From Chryseobacterium scophthalmum (GTDB lineage: Bacteria > Bacteroidota > Bacteroidia > Flavobacteriales > Weeksellaceae), in NCBI RefSeq assembly GCF_900143185.1, contig NZ_FSRQ01000001.1:1674001-1738000 (forward strand): a stretch of DNA of 64,000 nucleotides, in the 5' to 3' direction. Each line of letters begins with the position of its first letter. Positions within the stretch are counted from its first letter, which is position 1. A program made the position numbers and the translations under genes. Positions 8,297 through 19,514 of this stretch are shown here, one piece after another. The notes under the pieces are model-generated. The model was not told where the DNA came from. It saw only the letters and a program-made list of their open reading frames with translations, and did no database searches.

Positions 8297-10048
8297 ATGA
8301 AAACATTAAAATTATTCAACGCCGTATTGGCAAAAAAATCTAATGAAAAACCATTTATTTCAGATACCGGTTTTATCATTGAGTCTGATGCATTTTGGGC
8401 TAAAAAAGAAATTATTTCTTATTATTCAAAAGAAAAACTAAATGGAAATGATTTAAACAAAACCTTTCATAAATCGTGGCAGAAAATTAAAGAAAGCTCT
8501 AGAATTGAATTATTGATCGAACAAATCAATCATTATATTTCAACATATGGAAGTGATTTTCAAAATGAAATTTATATCCCTAAAGAAGTGTTGAATGTTC
8601 CTGATTTGAAGCTAACTTTTAAAGTAATTAAAGCCTATACTCAAGAAGAAATGCAGGAAAAATGTCTTTCTCTTTTGAGATCAGGTATTGCTTTGAAAGA
8701 GGAAACAATTGATGACCTGCTTTATATTTTGCATACCGAACTGGAGTATGATTTCACAGGAAAAGAAAATATCCGAAACAAAGAAGCGGTGATAAAAATT
8801 GCCGACCGATACGATATTTATCCCGAAAATTCCGTTGAATTTTTCCGTTATGTAATTTATAAAACAACCAGAACAACGCTTTTAATTAAAAGCAATGACT
8901 TAATAGATGATATCAAGAAAAGTAAATTTAATCCAACTTATCTGTTTGAAAACTTCGGATTGGAAAAAATGGCGGAGATCTTTAACCGATTCAAGCCTTT
9001 GTTTTTAGCTTATAAAAACAGAGCGCCGAAAACGATTAATAAAATTTCAAAACTGTCAAAAGTTTACCATCAACCGTTAATTTCAAATCCATTAAACAAT
9101 GCTACTAATATTCTGTTGGAAAACAGCGATTTAAATTGGTTAGAAAATGCCACACCTTTTGCTTTGTTTAAAGCTTTATCGGCTTGTTATTCTAGAATGT
9201 ATGGCCAGAATATTTTTGTCTACAGAATCAGAAACGGAAAATCTTGGACAAAAAAAGGAACTGCTACTTCTGTGAATGAATTAAACTATGATTTTATCTT
9301 AAATTACTTAAAATCAAAATATAATCTTTCTGAAAAGAAATTCTATTTCCCTAAAGATGTAGCATTTGGTTTACCTACCTCTGAGAAAATGGTTGTTGGA
9401 AATATTCCGACCGGAACGAGATTTTATGGAGAAAGACTGGCTGTCGGAATTTACTGGGAAGATGCTTGGGGAGCCAATGACCTTGACCTTTCCGGATTGA
9501 ATATCGCCGGAAAAATCGGGTGGAATGCAGCCTATAATCAAGATAACGGACAATTGATGTATTCCGGAGATATGACTTCTGCTCCAAATGGTGCTGTAGA
9601 ATATCTTTATGCCAACAAATATTTAAATACTCCAACGCTTGTAATGAATAGTGTTTTCTCCGGAGATTCTAATTGTGGTTATAAAATCGTTATAGGAAAA
9701 GGAGATGATATTTCCTATGATTATATGATGAATCCTAACAATCTCTTTGCGGAAGCTAAGTGTAACTCGGTTCAGAAACAAACGATTTTAGGTATGCTAC
9801 TTCCAAAAGATGGAAAACAATGTTTCGTCTTATTAAATTTCGGAGCAGGAAACTCTCATGTTTCAGGAACTTCTGAAGTTTCTGCAATGGCGACGAATGC
9901 GTTGTATCAGCAATGGTATGAATCAATTTCTTTTAATCATTTAATAGAAAAACTGGGCGCAATCATCACTTCAGAAAAAGAAGAAGCAGACTTTGATTTC
10001 TCTTTAGAAACCTTGGAAAAAGATAGTTTTACCAAAATTTTCAAATAA
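8297..10048 (+). CDS. RtcB-associated protein with TerD-like C-terminal part
   Basis: The 583 residues have no family name that I can give with certainty. Residues 1-345 look mostly helical, with no membrane segment or signal peptide. Residues 355-555 are beta-rich and strongly patterned: GIYWEDAWGANDLDLSGLN (384-402), YSGDMTSAPNGAVEYLYA (422-439), MNSVFSGDSNCGYKIVIGK and LLNFGAGNSHVSG. The DLDLS and SGDMTSA segments resemble TerD/tellurite-resistance-type domains. No DxSxS metal site of a vWA domain is present, so it is not a Ro60/TROVE protein. It lies 14 bases past a T-tract hairpin that ends an RNA array, downstream of rtcB on the same strand. It could bind that RNA or partner RtcB (inference). 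Confidence 0.75.
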   Translation: MKTLKLFNAVLAKKSNEKPFISDTGFIIESDAFWAKKEIISYYSKEKLNGNDLNKTFHKSWQKIKESSRIELLIEQINHYISTYGSDFQNEIYIPKEVLNVPDLKLTFKVIKAYTQEEMQEKCLSLLRSGIALKEETIDDLLYILHTELEYDFTGKENIRNKEAVIKIADRYDIYPENSVEFFRYVIYKTTRTTLLIKSNDLIDDIKKSKFNPTYLFENFGLEKMAEIFNRFKPLFLAYKNRAPKTINKISKLSKVYHQPLISNPLNNATNILLENSDLNWLENATPFALFKALSACYSRMYGQNIFVYRIRNGKSWTKKGTATSVNELNYDFILNYLKSKYNLSEKKFYFPKDVAFGLPTSEKMVVGNIPTGTRFYGERLAVGIYWEDAWGANDLDLSGLNIAGKIGWNAAYNQDNGQLMYSGDMTSAPNGAVEYLYANKYLNTPTLVMNSVFSGDSNCGYKIVIGKGDDISYDYMMNPNNLFAEAKCNSVQKQTILGMLLPKDGKQCFVLLNFGAGNSHVSGTSEVSAMATNALYQQWYESISFNHLIEKLGAIITSEKEEADFDFSLETLEKDSFTKIFK

Positions 10049-10360
10049 TATTTTAGCTGTCATTTTGAGTGAAAAATCTTGAAATGATTGCTTTTTTTAA
10101 ATCATTATTTTCCTTTTGTCTTAATACAGAAGAAACAAAATCGTTACGTTAAGAATTCAAAGTTATTTATACAAAGAGAATTTTATCTTCGATAAAATCT
10201 TTGCGCCTTAAAAACAGAATGAATTAAAAAACTTTGCGTCTTTGCGTTTCACCAAAGAACCGAACCTTAGAATTTAATTTTTATTTTCTCGCAGATTTAG
10301 AAAATTAAGCAGATTTTATAAATGTAATTATTTGCGAAATCAAACTAATCTGTAAGAGAA
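10049..10360. other. Non-coding gap with dispersed repeat
   Basis: No gene is seen. At 10061-10084 there is a weak relative of the TGTCATT…AATCTC repeat. From about 10179 to 10253 lies a repeat with the palindrome TTTTATCTTCGATAAAA, then CTTTGCGCCTT and CTTTGCGTCTTTGCG. A diverged copy in the same orientation is at 12886-12960, on the other side of the cob operon. Confidence 0.7.
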
Positions 10361-10915
10361 TTATATATTAATATTCTTAATTGAAATCAAACCACTTTTC
10401 ACATCAATTACAGTTCTTTTTCCATAATCAATCTGAAGATTAAACATATTATCCAAAGGGAATTTGAGAATAGACTGAATTATTAATCGAATGACTCCGG
10501 CATGAGTGATGAGCAAAATTTTGTTATTACTTTCTTTTAAAATCAATTCATTCCAAAACTCAGAAACACGGGTTTGCATTTCTAATAAATTTTCACCGTT
10601 TGTTGCTTTTACATTGATAAAATCGTCATACCAAAGATTAATTTCTTCTTTCGGAATTTCTGTCCATTTTTTCATTTCCCAGTCTCCGAAATTCATTTCT
10701 TTAATTCTTTCATCAGTTTGATAATGAAACTGAAAATGTTTTGCCAATGATTGACAACGTTGAGACGGACTCGAAATAATCAAATCAAAATCGGAATCAA
10801 TTTGAATCGATTTAAAATCTTCAACATAATTTTTACACAAAGATATTTCGGCAAATCCATAACACAGATTATCCGGATTTTCCACGGCAGTATGACGAAT
10901 CAGATGAATTTCCAT
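10361..10915 (-). CDS. cobC: Alpha-ribazole-5'-phosphate phosphatase (histidine phosphatase family)
   Basis: The 184-residue protein is a histidine phosphatase: LIRHT at residues 5-9 supplies the phospho-histidine (H8) and preceding R7, and LLITHAG gives the second histidine (H138). In the cobalamin lower-ligand pathway this enzyme removes the phosphate from alpha-ribazole phosphate or cobalamin phosphate. The function is assigned from position: it is the last gene of a cobT-cobS-cobC operon and its start overlaps the end of cobS by 16 bases. Histidine phosphatases are diverse, so the substrate rests on context. Confidence 0.88.
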   Translation of the reverse strand: MEIHLIRHTAVENPDNLCYGFAEISLCKNYVEDFKSIQIDSDFDLIISSPSQRCQSLAKHFQFHYQTDERIKEMNFGDWEMKKWTEIPKEEINLWYDDFINVKATNGENLLEMQTRVSEFWNELILKESNNKILLITHAGVIRLIIQSILKFPLDNMFNLQIDYGKRTVIDVKSGLISIKNINI

Positions 10916-11682
10916 ACGATAATTGTTCCTAAGTAAAATAAAACTTCACAAACCTGCTGCACCGTTCCCAAACAATCACCTGTATATCCTCCAATGTGTT
11001 TTTTGAAATACCAACCCAAATATATTTTTCCGGTATACGCAAAAAGCAAAGCAAAAATCAATCGCCAATCGGGAATTAAAGAAAAAGCCAATAAAACAGC
11101 CATAAAACTAATGGCTAAAGACTTTCCGTCTAATGCTTTATTCGCCAAAGGTTTTGATTTGCTCACATCAATATCTGTCACATATTGATGCGTATAAATC
11201 ATTGTTCCGGCGATAAACCGGCTTGAAGTATGGGCAAAAATAATGATGGTTAAAGTTTTCATTACATCTAAACTTTCCAATTCTTTAATGCTGAGAAATT
11301 TTAGAGCAAACAACAAAATAATTCCAATCGCACCATAAGCTCCGACACGACTGTCTTTCATAATGGTCATGATTTTTTCCTTGCCATAACCACCACCAAA
11401 ACTGTCACACACATCGGTAAACCCGTCTTCATGGAAAGCCCCGGTCAACAAAACACTTACGCTCATCATTAAAACAATGGCAATTTCTAAATTGAAAAGC
11501 TGAAAAGAGCCATATAAAACAACCGCGTTAATCAACCCAACCAACAATCCAACCCAGGCAAAATACTTTTGAGACTGGTTCATAATTTCATTGGAATACG
11601 GAATTTTAAAAGGAACCGGAATTCTTGTAAAAAACATCAGCGCCGTTGCAAAATAAATCAGTTCATTCTTTACAGCTTTCAT
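10900..11682 (-). CDS. cobS: Adenosylcobinamide-GDP ribazoletransferase
   Basis: CobS joins adenosylcobinamide-GDP to alpha-ribazole (or its phosphate), the last joining step of cobalamin assembly, in the membrane. The 260-residue protein has several hydrophobic segments and the family core HEDGFTDVCDSFGGGYGKEK (about residues 84-103), followed by MKDSRVGAYG. The length is normal. Its ATG follows the cobT stop codon without any gap, and its end overlaps cobC, so the three genes form a tight operon. No corrin-ring synthesis genes are nearby, which fits remodelling or salvage of imported corrinoids. Confidence 0.94.
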   Translation of the reverse strand: MKAVKNELIYFATALMFFTRIPVPFKIPYSNEIMNQSQKYFAWVGLLVGLINAVVLYGSFQLFNLEIAIVLMMSVSVLLTGAFHEDGFTDVCDSFGGGYGKEKIMTIMKDSRVGAYGAIGIILLFALKFLSIKELESLDVMKTLTIIIFAHTSSRFIAGTMIYTHQYVTDIDVSKSKPLANKALDGKSLAISFMAVLLAFSLIPDWRLIFALLFAYTGKIYLGWYFKKHIGGYTGDCLGTVQQVCEVLFYLGTIIVWKFI

Positions 11683-13825
<2,143 letters not shown>

Positions 13826-13830
13826 ATAAA

Positions 13831-13877
13831 GGTTACGGGAAGCCGTAATCTTTTTTTATGGATTAGGAATATATTTG
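13831..13877 (+). promoter_or_regulatory. Hairpin–T-run–TATATTTG module, copy 1
   Basis: GGTTACGG-GAAG-CCGTAATC (13831-13850) forms an 8-bp stem followed by seven T and ATG (13858). A full Bacteroidota -7 box, TATATTTG, lies at 13870-13877, 52 bases before the PHP-SMC gene. The same arrangement precedes the Septu-like ATPase at 22055-22102. The hairpin can terminate the upstream gene while the box starts the next one. Confidence 0.65.
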
Positions 13878-13928
13878 TTTGTTGGAGAATTATACTAAAT
13901 ATTAATATATTAGAAAAAACTAAAAACT

Positions 13929-16718
13929 ATGGCAGTTAACAGAGGTTCAGAGTGGAGAAAATGGGATTTACATGTTCACACACCTTACACATTTTTAAAT
14001 AGATATAAATGTGAAGAAAGCGAATTTATTGAAAAAATAAAGAATGAAAATATCTCCTGCATTGGAATAACAAATTACTTTAAATTTGACAACAGAGAGT
14101 TTGAACTAAAGGATAAGCTTGAAAAAGAAGGAATAACAACATTTTTGAATCTTGAAATTAGATTAGATTATCAAAATAAAGAAGACGACTGTCTCGATTT
14201 GCATATTATATTTTCTAACAGTGTCGAAAAAGAAAACATAGAGAAGTTTCTACATAATATGAATGTAAATATTAGTGGAAATGATAAAAAATGTATAGAT
14301 TTAAATGAAAAATCAGATTTCGAAAATGCTGTAATTAATTTTGATAAGTTGAAAGAATGCTTAGAAGAAGAATCCATTGGTTTACGAGGAAAATACTTAA
14401 TTGGTTTTTTATCTAGGGGAAAGGGTAATGCCCGAACTAGTACAAATTATGAAAAATTAACGAAACATGCTGATATTCTTATCCATTCTACTGATAATCC
14501 AAAGAACATTGATGAAGATGCGAAGTTTTGGATGGCTTATAAAAGACCACTTTTACAAAATAGCGACGCCCACAGTCTTGATAGTATAGGTAAAAAATTT
14601 ACTTGGATAAAAGCTGAACCAACATTTGAAGGTTTAAAACAAATCATATACGAACCTAGTGAAAGAATAAAAATTCAAATAGCTGAACCTGAATCTGAAA
14701 AATTAGATAACCTAATGATTGGAGAAGTAAGTTTCCAATCATCAGATAATAAATTTACACCAGAAATTATAAAATTTAATAAAAATTTAAATGTCATTAT
14801 CGGAGGAAAATCATCGGGGAAATCAATACTGCTATATAAAATTGCCAGAACCTTAAATGCAGAAGTCTTATTGAATAATGCTGATGAAGATTTATTGAAA
14901 AATAATATCCTAAAATATAAAGACTCAGACGATAATAAATTTAAGGATTTGTATGATCTTTCTGAGGGGGATAATGGCTTTAATTTCAAAGTAAAATTAT
15001 TCTCTGGTAGTGAACAATTAATTGTAGATAGATCTAATCAATCCAGTATTTTACCTAGTATAAAATATATCCCTCAAAATCATCTATCTAATCTGGTGGA
15101 TAAAAGTAGAAAGAGTGGGAATACTCTAAAAAAGTTAATAAGAGATTTAATATTAGAAGAACCTGACTTTAGAAAAAAGTATAATGATTTTGTTGAGAAT
15201 GCGATGAGAAATGATCGACAAAGAGAGCAAGACGTAGACTATTATTTTTCGTTAAAAGAAGCTATTAAAAAGAAAGAAGAAGAATTATTAACGAGAGGAG
15301 CTACTAAAGCTCTTGAAGAAGGAGTAGCTTCTAATAAAGATAAACTAAAGCAATTAAGTGCTAGTTTTACGCCTGATGAATCTCAAGAATATAATAAATT
15401 AAATGAAAGAATAAATTTACTAAAAATTGAAGAGAGCAAAATAAATTCTGATTCTGATAAAATTAAAAATTTCAATGATGAAGTAAAAAGATTTCTTAAC
15501 GAATTTGTAAATCGTAAACGTATTTTAAATGATTCATTAGAAGTTGATACTATTAAAACTACTTTCTTGCCTAAATACAATTTTATAGAAGATGCTCTCA
15601 ACAATGTTAATAATATAGAAAATGAAATAAATAAAAATGAAGAAGGAAAATTTATTCAAGAAAATATATTTAAAATAAATTTGTTGAAAATTAAACAAGA
15701 ACAGATTGATATAGAGAATAAATTAAAACCTTTTACTGAAAAATTTGCTAATCAAAAGCAAATTGAATCTATTCAAAAGAGTATTTCTGAAGATCAGAAA
15801 AAACTAAGTGAAATCCACCAATTCAGAAAAGAAATTGATGATAACATCGCTAACCTTAAAGTACAAAAACAGAAAATTTTTGATGAGTTGGAGAAAAATT
15901 TTAAACTTTATATAAAGGTTTTAGAAGAATTAGAACCAAGAATATCTTCTATCGAAAATGAGGATGATAAGATTGATATTATAGGCTCTATTAAATATAA
16001 TTTCCCTAAATTCAGAGAAATGGTTGAATCTATTATTAATCAAAAGAAATTTAATAATGAAAATTGTAAGTATTTATATCAATATGAAAGGGATAATAAT
16101 GTAAAATCTGCTCTTTCAGAAATTGATTTTAATTATATAAAAAATGATTTAAAAAATCTATTTGAGAAAATTGAAGATAATCCAGGTATATTAAAGGGTA
16201 ATAATACAGAAAGAGATGCTTGTAAAAAAGTATTGACAGATTATTTTTTTGATCATTGGGATGTAAAATCAGACAATGATGATATCCATAAAATGTCAAC
16301 AGGTAAAGCTAGCTTTGTACTATTAAAATTAATAATCAAACTTAGCAAAGATAATGGCCCCATACTAATAGATCAACCAGAAGACAATTTAGATAATCGT
16401 TCTGTTTCCAAAGAATTAGTTGAATATTTAAAGTTAAGAAAAAGAGAGAGACAAATTATTTTAGTAACTCATAATCCAAATATTGTAGTAAATGCAGATG
16501 CCGAAAATATTATTGTTGCCAACCAAAATGGTCAGAATGATAGTGATAGCGATAGTCCATATAAGTTTGATTATATAAATGGTGCTTTAGAAGATTCATT
16601 TAATGATAAAGATTGTAAAGACCTATTAAAAAGTATGGGAATTAGAGAACATATCGCCGAAATAGTCGAAGGAGGTAAAGAAGCATTCAAAAAACGTGAA
16701 GAAAAATATGGATTCTAA
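13929..16718 (+). CDS. PHP-domain SMC-like ATPase (TrlF/Ppl type)
   Basis: The 929-residue protein joins two parts. An N-terminal PHP phosphoesterase-like domain opens with WDLHVHTP (H15, H17) and contains LLQNSDAHSLDSIG near residue 215. An SMC/ABC-type ATPase follows, with Walker A IIGGKSSGKS (about 290-299), a long coiled-coil-rich middle, a signature-like MSTGKASF (about 789) and Walker B GPILIDQPEDNLDN (about 810-823). Proteins of this build are annotated as TrlF-family ATPases, and the PHP-SMC build is shared by single-gene phage defence proteins. The PHP domain probably cuts nucleic acid. It is more AT-rich than its neighbours, suggesting acquisition. Its stop abuts the start of the second RlaP-like gene. 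Confidence 0.85.
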   Translation: MAVNRGSEWRKWDLHVHTPYTFLNRYKCEESEFIEKIKNENISCIGITNYFKFDNREFELKDKLEKEGITTFLNLEIRLDYQNKEDDCLDLHIIFSNSVEKENIEKFLHNMNVNISGNDKKCIDLNEKSDFENAVINFDKLKECLEEESIGLRGKYLIGFLSRGKGNARTSTNYEKLTKHADILIHSTDNPKNIDEDAKFWMAYKRPLLQNSDAHSLDSIGKKFTWIKAEPTFEGLKQIIYEPSERIKIQIAEPESEKLDNLMIGEVSFQSSDNKFTPEIIKFNKNLNVIIGGKSSGKSILLYKIARTLNAEVLLNNADEDLLKNNILKYKDSDDNKFKDLYDLSEGDNGFNFKVKLFSGSEQLIVDRSNQSSILPSIKYIPQNHLSNLVDKSRKSGNTLKKLIRDLILEEPDFRKKYNDFVENAMRNDRQREQDVDYYFSLKEAIKKKEEELLTRGATKALEEGVASNKDKLKQLSASFTPDESQEYNKLNERINLLKIEESKINSDSDKIKNFNDEVKRFLNEFVNRKRILNDSLEVDTIKTTFLPKYNFIEDALNNVNNIENEINKNEEGKFIQENIFKINLLKIKQEQIDIENKLKPFTEKFANQKQIESIQKSISEDQKKLSEIHQFRKEIDDNIANLKVQKQKIFDELEKNFKLYIKVLEELEPRISSIENEDDKIDIIGSIKYNFPKFREMVESIINQKKFNNENCKYLYQYERDNNVKSALSEIDFNYIKNDLKNLFEKIEDNPGILKGNNTERDACKKVLTDYFFDHWDVKSDNDDIHKMSTGKASFVLLKLIIKLSKDNGPILIDQPEDNLDNRSVSKELVEYLKLRKRERQIILVTHNPNIVVNADAENIIVANQNGQNDSDSDSPYKFDYINGALEDSFNDKDCKDLLKSMGIREHIAEIVEGGKEAFKKREEKYGF

Positions 16719-17780
16719 ATGACCATCCAAGACTTAAAATCCCGCAACCTCATCCTCTTCCAATCCATCTCCGGAAGCCGCTCTTTCGGACTCGCAACGG
16801 AAAACTCAGATACAGATATTCGGGGAGTGTATTATTTACCGAAAGATGATTTTTTTGGCTTAAATTATATTCCGCAGATTTCTAATGAGACGAATGATAT
16901 TACCTATTATGAGATTGGAAGATTTGTAGAATTATTGCAAAAAAACAATCCGAATATTCTGGAAATCTTGGCAAGTCCGGAAGATTGTATTCAACATAAA
17001 AACCCGTTGATGAATTTACTGAAACCTGAAGATTTTCTTTCCAAATTATGCAAAGATACTTTTGCTGGATATGCGATCTCACAAATCAAAAAAGCAAAAG
17101 GTCTCAATAAAAAAATCCTTAATCCGATTGATAAAGAAAGAAAATCGATTCTTGATTTCTGTTATATTTTAGAAAATAACAGCTCTCTACCGTTGAAAAA
17201 ATGGTTGCAAAAAAGTGGTTTAATTCAAGAAAAATGTGGATTAGTCAACATCGACAATACCAAAGGAATGTTTGCGCTTTTCTATGATGAATCGGGAGAT
17301 TTAAACTACAAAGGAATTATTCAGAATGAAGAAGCCAATCAGGTTTCCGTTTCATCAATTCCGAAAGGTGAAGAATCTTTGGCGTTTATGTTTTGTAATC
17401 TCGACGCCTACTCTACCTATTGCAAAGATTACCGCGACTATTGGAAGTGGGTTTCAGAAAGGAACGAAGACCGTTATAATGTCAATCAAAATCATGGACA
17501 AAACTACGACAGCAAAAATATGATGCACACCATTCGGTTATTGCAGTCTTGTGAACAGATTTTCAAAACCGGTTCTTTACAAATTAAAGTGGAAAACCGA
17601 GACGAATTGTTAGACATCAAAGCCGGAAACTGGTCGTATGAAAATGTAATGAATAAAGCTGAAGTACTGATTAAATCAATCGAACATCATCATTCAAAGT
17701 CTAATCTTCCGGACACACCGGATCTGGAAAAAACAACCAAAATTTTAGTGGAGATAAGAAATTCCTTATACTGTAATTAA
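16719..17780 (+). CDS. RlaP-like predicted nucleotidyltransferase, second paralogue
   Basis: The 353 residues open with the same nucleotidyltransferase core as the gene at 13079: GSRSFG (residues 19-24) and the aspartates D31 and D33 in DTDIRGVYY, followed by a FVELLQKNNPNILEIL helix. It is about 100 residues longer, with a C-terminal helical part that includes NMMHTIRLLQSCEQIF. The start codon follows the stop of the PHP-SMC gene without a gap, so the two are translationally coupled. Its codon use is less AT-rich than that of its partner. A substrate-modifying role acting on ends made by the PHP nuclease is a reasonable inference but unproven. Confidence 0.87.
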   Translation: MTIQDLKSRNLILFQSISGSRSFGLATENSDTDIRGVYYLPKDDFFGLNYIPQISNETNDITYYEIGRFVELLQKNNPNILEILASPEDCIQHKNPLMNLLKPEDFLSKLCKDTFAGYAISQIKKAKGLNKKILNPIDKERKSILDFCYILENNSSLPLKKWLQKSGLIQEKCGLVNIDNTKGMFALFYDESGDLNYKGIIQNEEANQVSVSSIPKGEESLAFMFCNLDAYSTYCKDYRDYWKWVSERNEDRYNVNQNHGQNYDSKNMMHTIRLLQSCEQIFKTGSLQIKVENRDELLDIKAGNWSYENVMNKAEVLIKSIEHHHSKSNLPDTPDLEKTTKILVEIRNSLYCN

Positions 17781-17786
17781 AAACAA

Positions 17787-17811
17787 AAAAGGCTCCAAAT
17801 CGGAGCCTTTT
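17787..17811. terminator. Strong bidirectional terminator
   Basis: AAAAGGCTCC and GGAGCCTTTT form a perfect 10-bp stem with a five-base loop (AAATC). It lies between the end of the RlaP-like gene and the end of the convergent cold-shock gene and can serve both. Confidence 0.9.
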
Positions 17812-17853
17812 ATATGATATGATCTATCGGGTTTCAATACCAAAAACGAATGA

Positions 17854-18288
17854 TTATTTAACCATTCTGATTTCTACGGCAACAAAACCTTTCGGAGATT
17901 TCTCTTTTTCGAAAGATACTTTATTTCCTTTTTTGATAGGTTCCATACAGTTATTACTGTGGAAGAAAACATTTTCTTTAGAACCGTCTTCTGTAATAAA
18001 ACCATAACCTTTTTCACTGAAAAATGTTACAATTCCTGTTTTTACCAATTCTTCAGCTTCAATAGGAGCTGCACCCAATTGGATGTTGTTGATATCAAAC
18101 TCTTCAACATTGCTGTTGTCAGGTGGTGTAGAAGTCAACTGACCATTTGCATCAACATACATGATCATGTCATCAAGACCTTTACCTTTGTTGTTGACTG
18201 TTTTACGCTCTTCTCTTTTCTGAGCTTTTTCTTTTGCTTTCTGAACTTTTTTCTTGAAATTTTCTTTTTTTGAGAAAGAATCCGCCAT
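17854..18288 (-). CDS. Cold-shock domain protein with charged N-terminal extension
   Basis: This 144-residue protein has a C-terminal cold-shock domain (about residues 80-144) with the RNA-binding motifs GIVTFFSEKGYGFI and ENVFFH. A long lysine- and glutamate-rich N-terminal part (FKKKVQKAKEKAQKREERK) precedes it. Short CspA proteins lack this extension; in Bacteroidota it is common. It is expected to bind single-stranded RNA and act as an RNA chaperone. A TATATTTG box about 260 bases upstream implies a long leader, as in cold-inducible genes. Confidence 0.9.
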   Translation of the reverse strand: MADSFSKKENFKKKVQKAKEKAQKREERKTVNNKGKGLDDMIMYVDANGQLTSTPPDNSNVEEFDINNIQLGAAPIEAEELVKTGIVTFFSEKGYGFITEDGSKENVFFHSNNCMEPIKKGNKVSFEKEKSPKGFVAVEIRMVK

Positions 18289-19028
18289 ATATTGTATAAA
18301 ATTTATTTGTTACGTGCTGATTGTTAAAGATAAAACTTCTTTTTGAAATCTATCTTATTATAACCAAATACTTTTCCCGATTAAATCAGAAAGGTATTAT
18401 AGTTTTTCAGTAATAATAAAAGATTGCCGACACAAGTATTTTCTGAGGAATAAATTGAGGCATCTGAAATGTGAAAACTGAGAGAAAAATAAATGTTTTA
18501 AACTTTGCCTGAAACAAAAGCTTGAAAACCTTTCTATTAATTGCTTTTGCAAATATACGATAAATATTATTGGGATTTATGCTAAATCTAACTTTTTCAT
18601 ATTCAATAATTTATAAAGTCCTTTTTTCTTCATTAAAATACTGCTTCGTACATGACATTTTTTTCGCCAATAAAAGATTCAAGTAGATTTTACAATCCTT
18701 AAATAATTCAAAAGTTTATAAAGAAAATTGATAACTCAGTTTCTTTTACATTTTGTAAACTTTTGAACTTCTATCTTTTAATTATTTCTTTTGCACCTTT
18801 TGCGGTAAAATATTTTTGCTAAGAAAATAATAATTAAACTCGTTATACATTTTGAATATTGTCTTTCAAAAATATGTAAAATGCCTTTGTATAACTTGAA
18901 AACAATCAGATTTTAAAATCCGTTGCATGACTTTCTGTTCAACGAAGTATAATTATTAAAAAGGATATTCATAAAATATTTCTTTCAGGTTGTAACAAAT
19001 AAATAAATCCAGCAACAAATTAATTGAT
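18289..19028. other. Long AT-rich non-coding stretch (cold-shock gene leader and MarR upstream region)
   Basis: I see no gene on either strand in these 740 bases. The part next to the cold-shock gene would be its transcribed leader if the -7 box at 18550-18557 is used. The rest, up to the MarR gene, is AT-rich with no clear repeat; several TTTG-containing stretches could be promoter elements but none stands out. Confidence 0.6.
18550..18557 (-). promoter_or_regulatory. Candidate -7 box of the cold-shock gene
   Basis: Read on the minus strand this is TATATTTG, a full match to the Bacteroidota TAnnTTTG element. It lies about 260 bases upstream of the start codon. No good TTTG element is seen 19 bases further upstream, so the call is tentative. 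Confidence 0.45.
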
Positions 19029-19508
19029 ATGTCAATAATTGATAAGTCATTATTAAAACAATTCATTATGGAAAAATTAGATTCAATTATATTTTACAAT
19101 ATCGATAAAGCAATCAGAGCATACAGAAATTATGCTCAAAGACAGCTTAAACTTCATGGATTTACCATAACAGTCGACCAATGGCTAATCATAAAAGCAA
19201 TTCTCGAAAACCCCGGAATCACTCAGAATGAACTTGGAGATCTGGTTTTTAAAGACAATGCATCGGTAACAAGAATAATCGATTTATTGGTAAAATCGGA
19301 ATATATAATCCGAACAGTTCACAGCAAAGACCGAAGGAAAACCAACCTTGAAGTAACAGACACAGGTCTGAAAATCATTAAAGAAGTTCAGAAAATAGTA
19401 GAGCAAAACAGAAAAATAGCTTTGGAAGGAGTTTCCAAAGAAGAACTGCAAATCATGAACAATGCATTATTAAAAATTTCACAAAACACAATTAACACCA
19501 AAAAATAA
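19029..19508 (+). CDS. MarR family transcriptional regulator
   Basis: At 159 residues it has the MarR winged-helix plan: a dimerisation helix at each end, a recognition region (NPGITQNELGDLVFKDNASVTRIIDLLVK, here in outline only) and the wing motif SKDRRKTNLEVTDTG. MarR proteins bind DNA as dimers and release it on binding a small ligand. The next gene, for an outer-membrane receptor, starts six bases after its stop, so the regulator probably controls its own operon. An alternative in-frame ATG lies at codon 14. Confidence 0.9.
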   Translation: MSIIDKSLLKQFIMEKLDSIIFYNIDKAIRAYRNYAQRQLKLHGFTITVDQWLIIKAILENPGITQNELGDLVFKDNASVTRIIDLLVKSEYIIRTVHSKDRRKTNLEVTDTGLKIIKEVQKIVEQNRKIALEGVSKEELQIMNNALLKISQNTINTKK

Positions 19509-19514
19509 AACACC

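Noticed and set aside
8297-10048. Ro60/TROVE protein, by analogy with the Salmonella rtcB locus
   Set aside because: There is no vWA-type DxSxS motif and no recognisable TROVE HEAT-repeat sequence.
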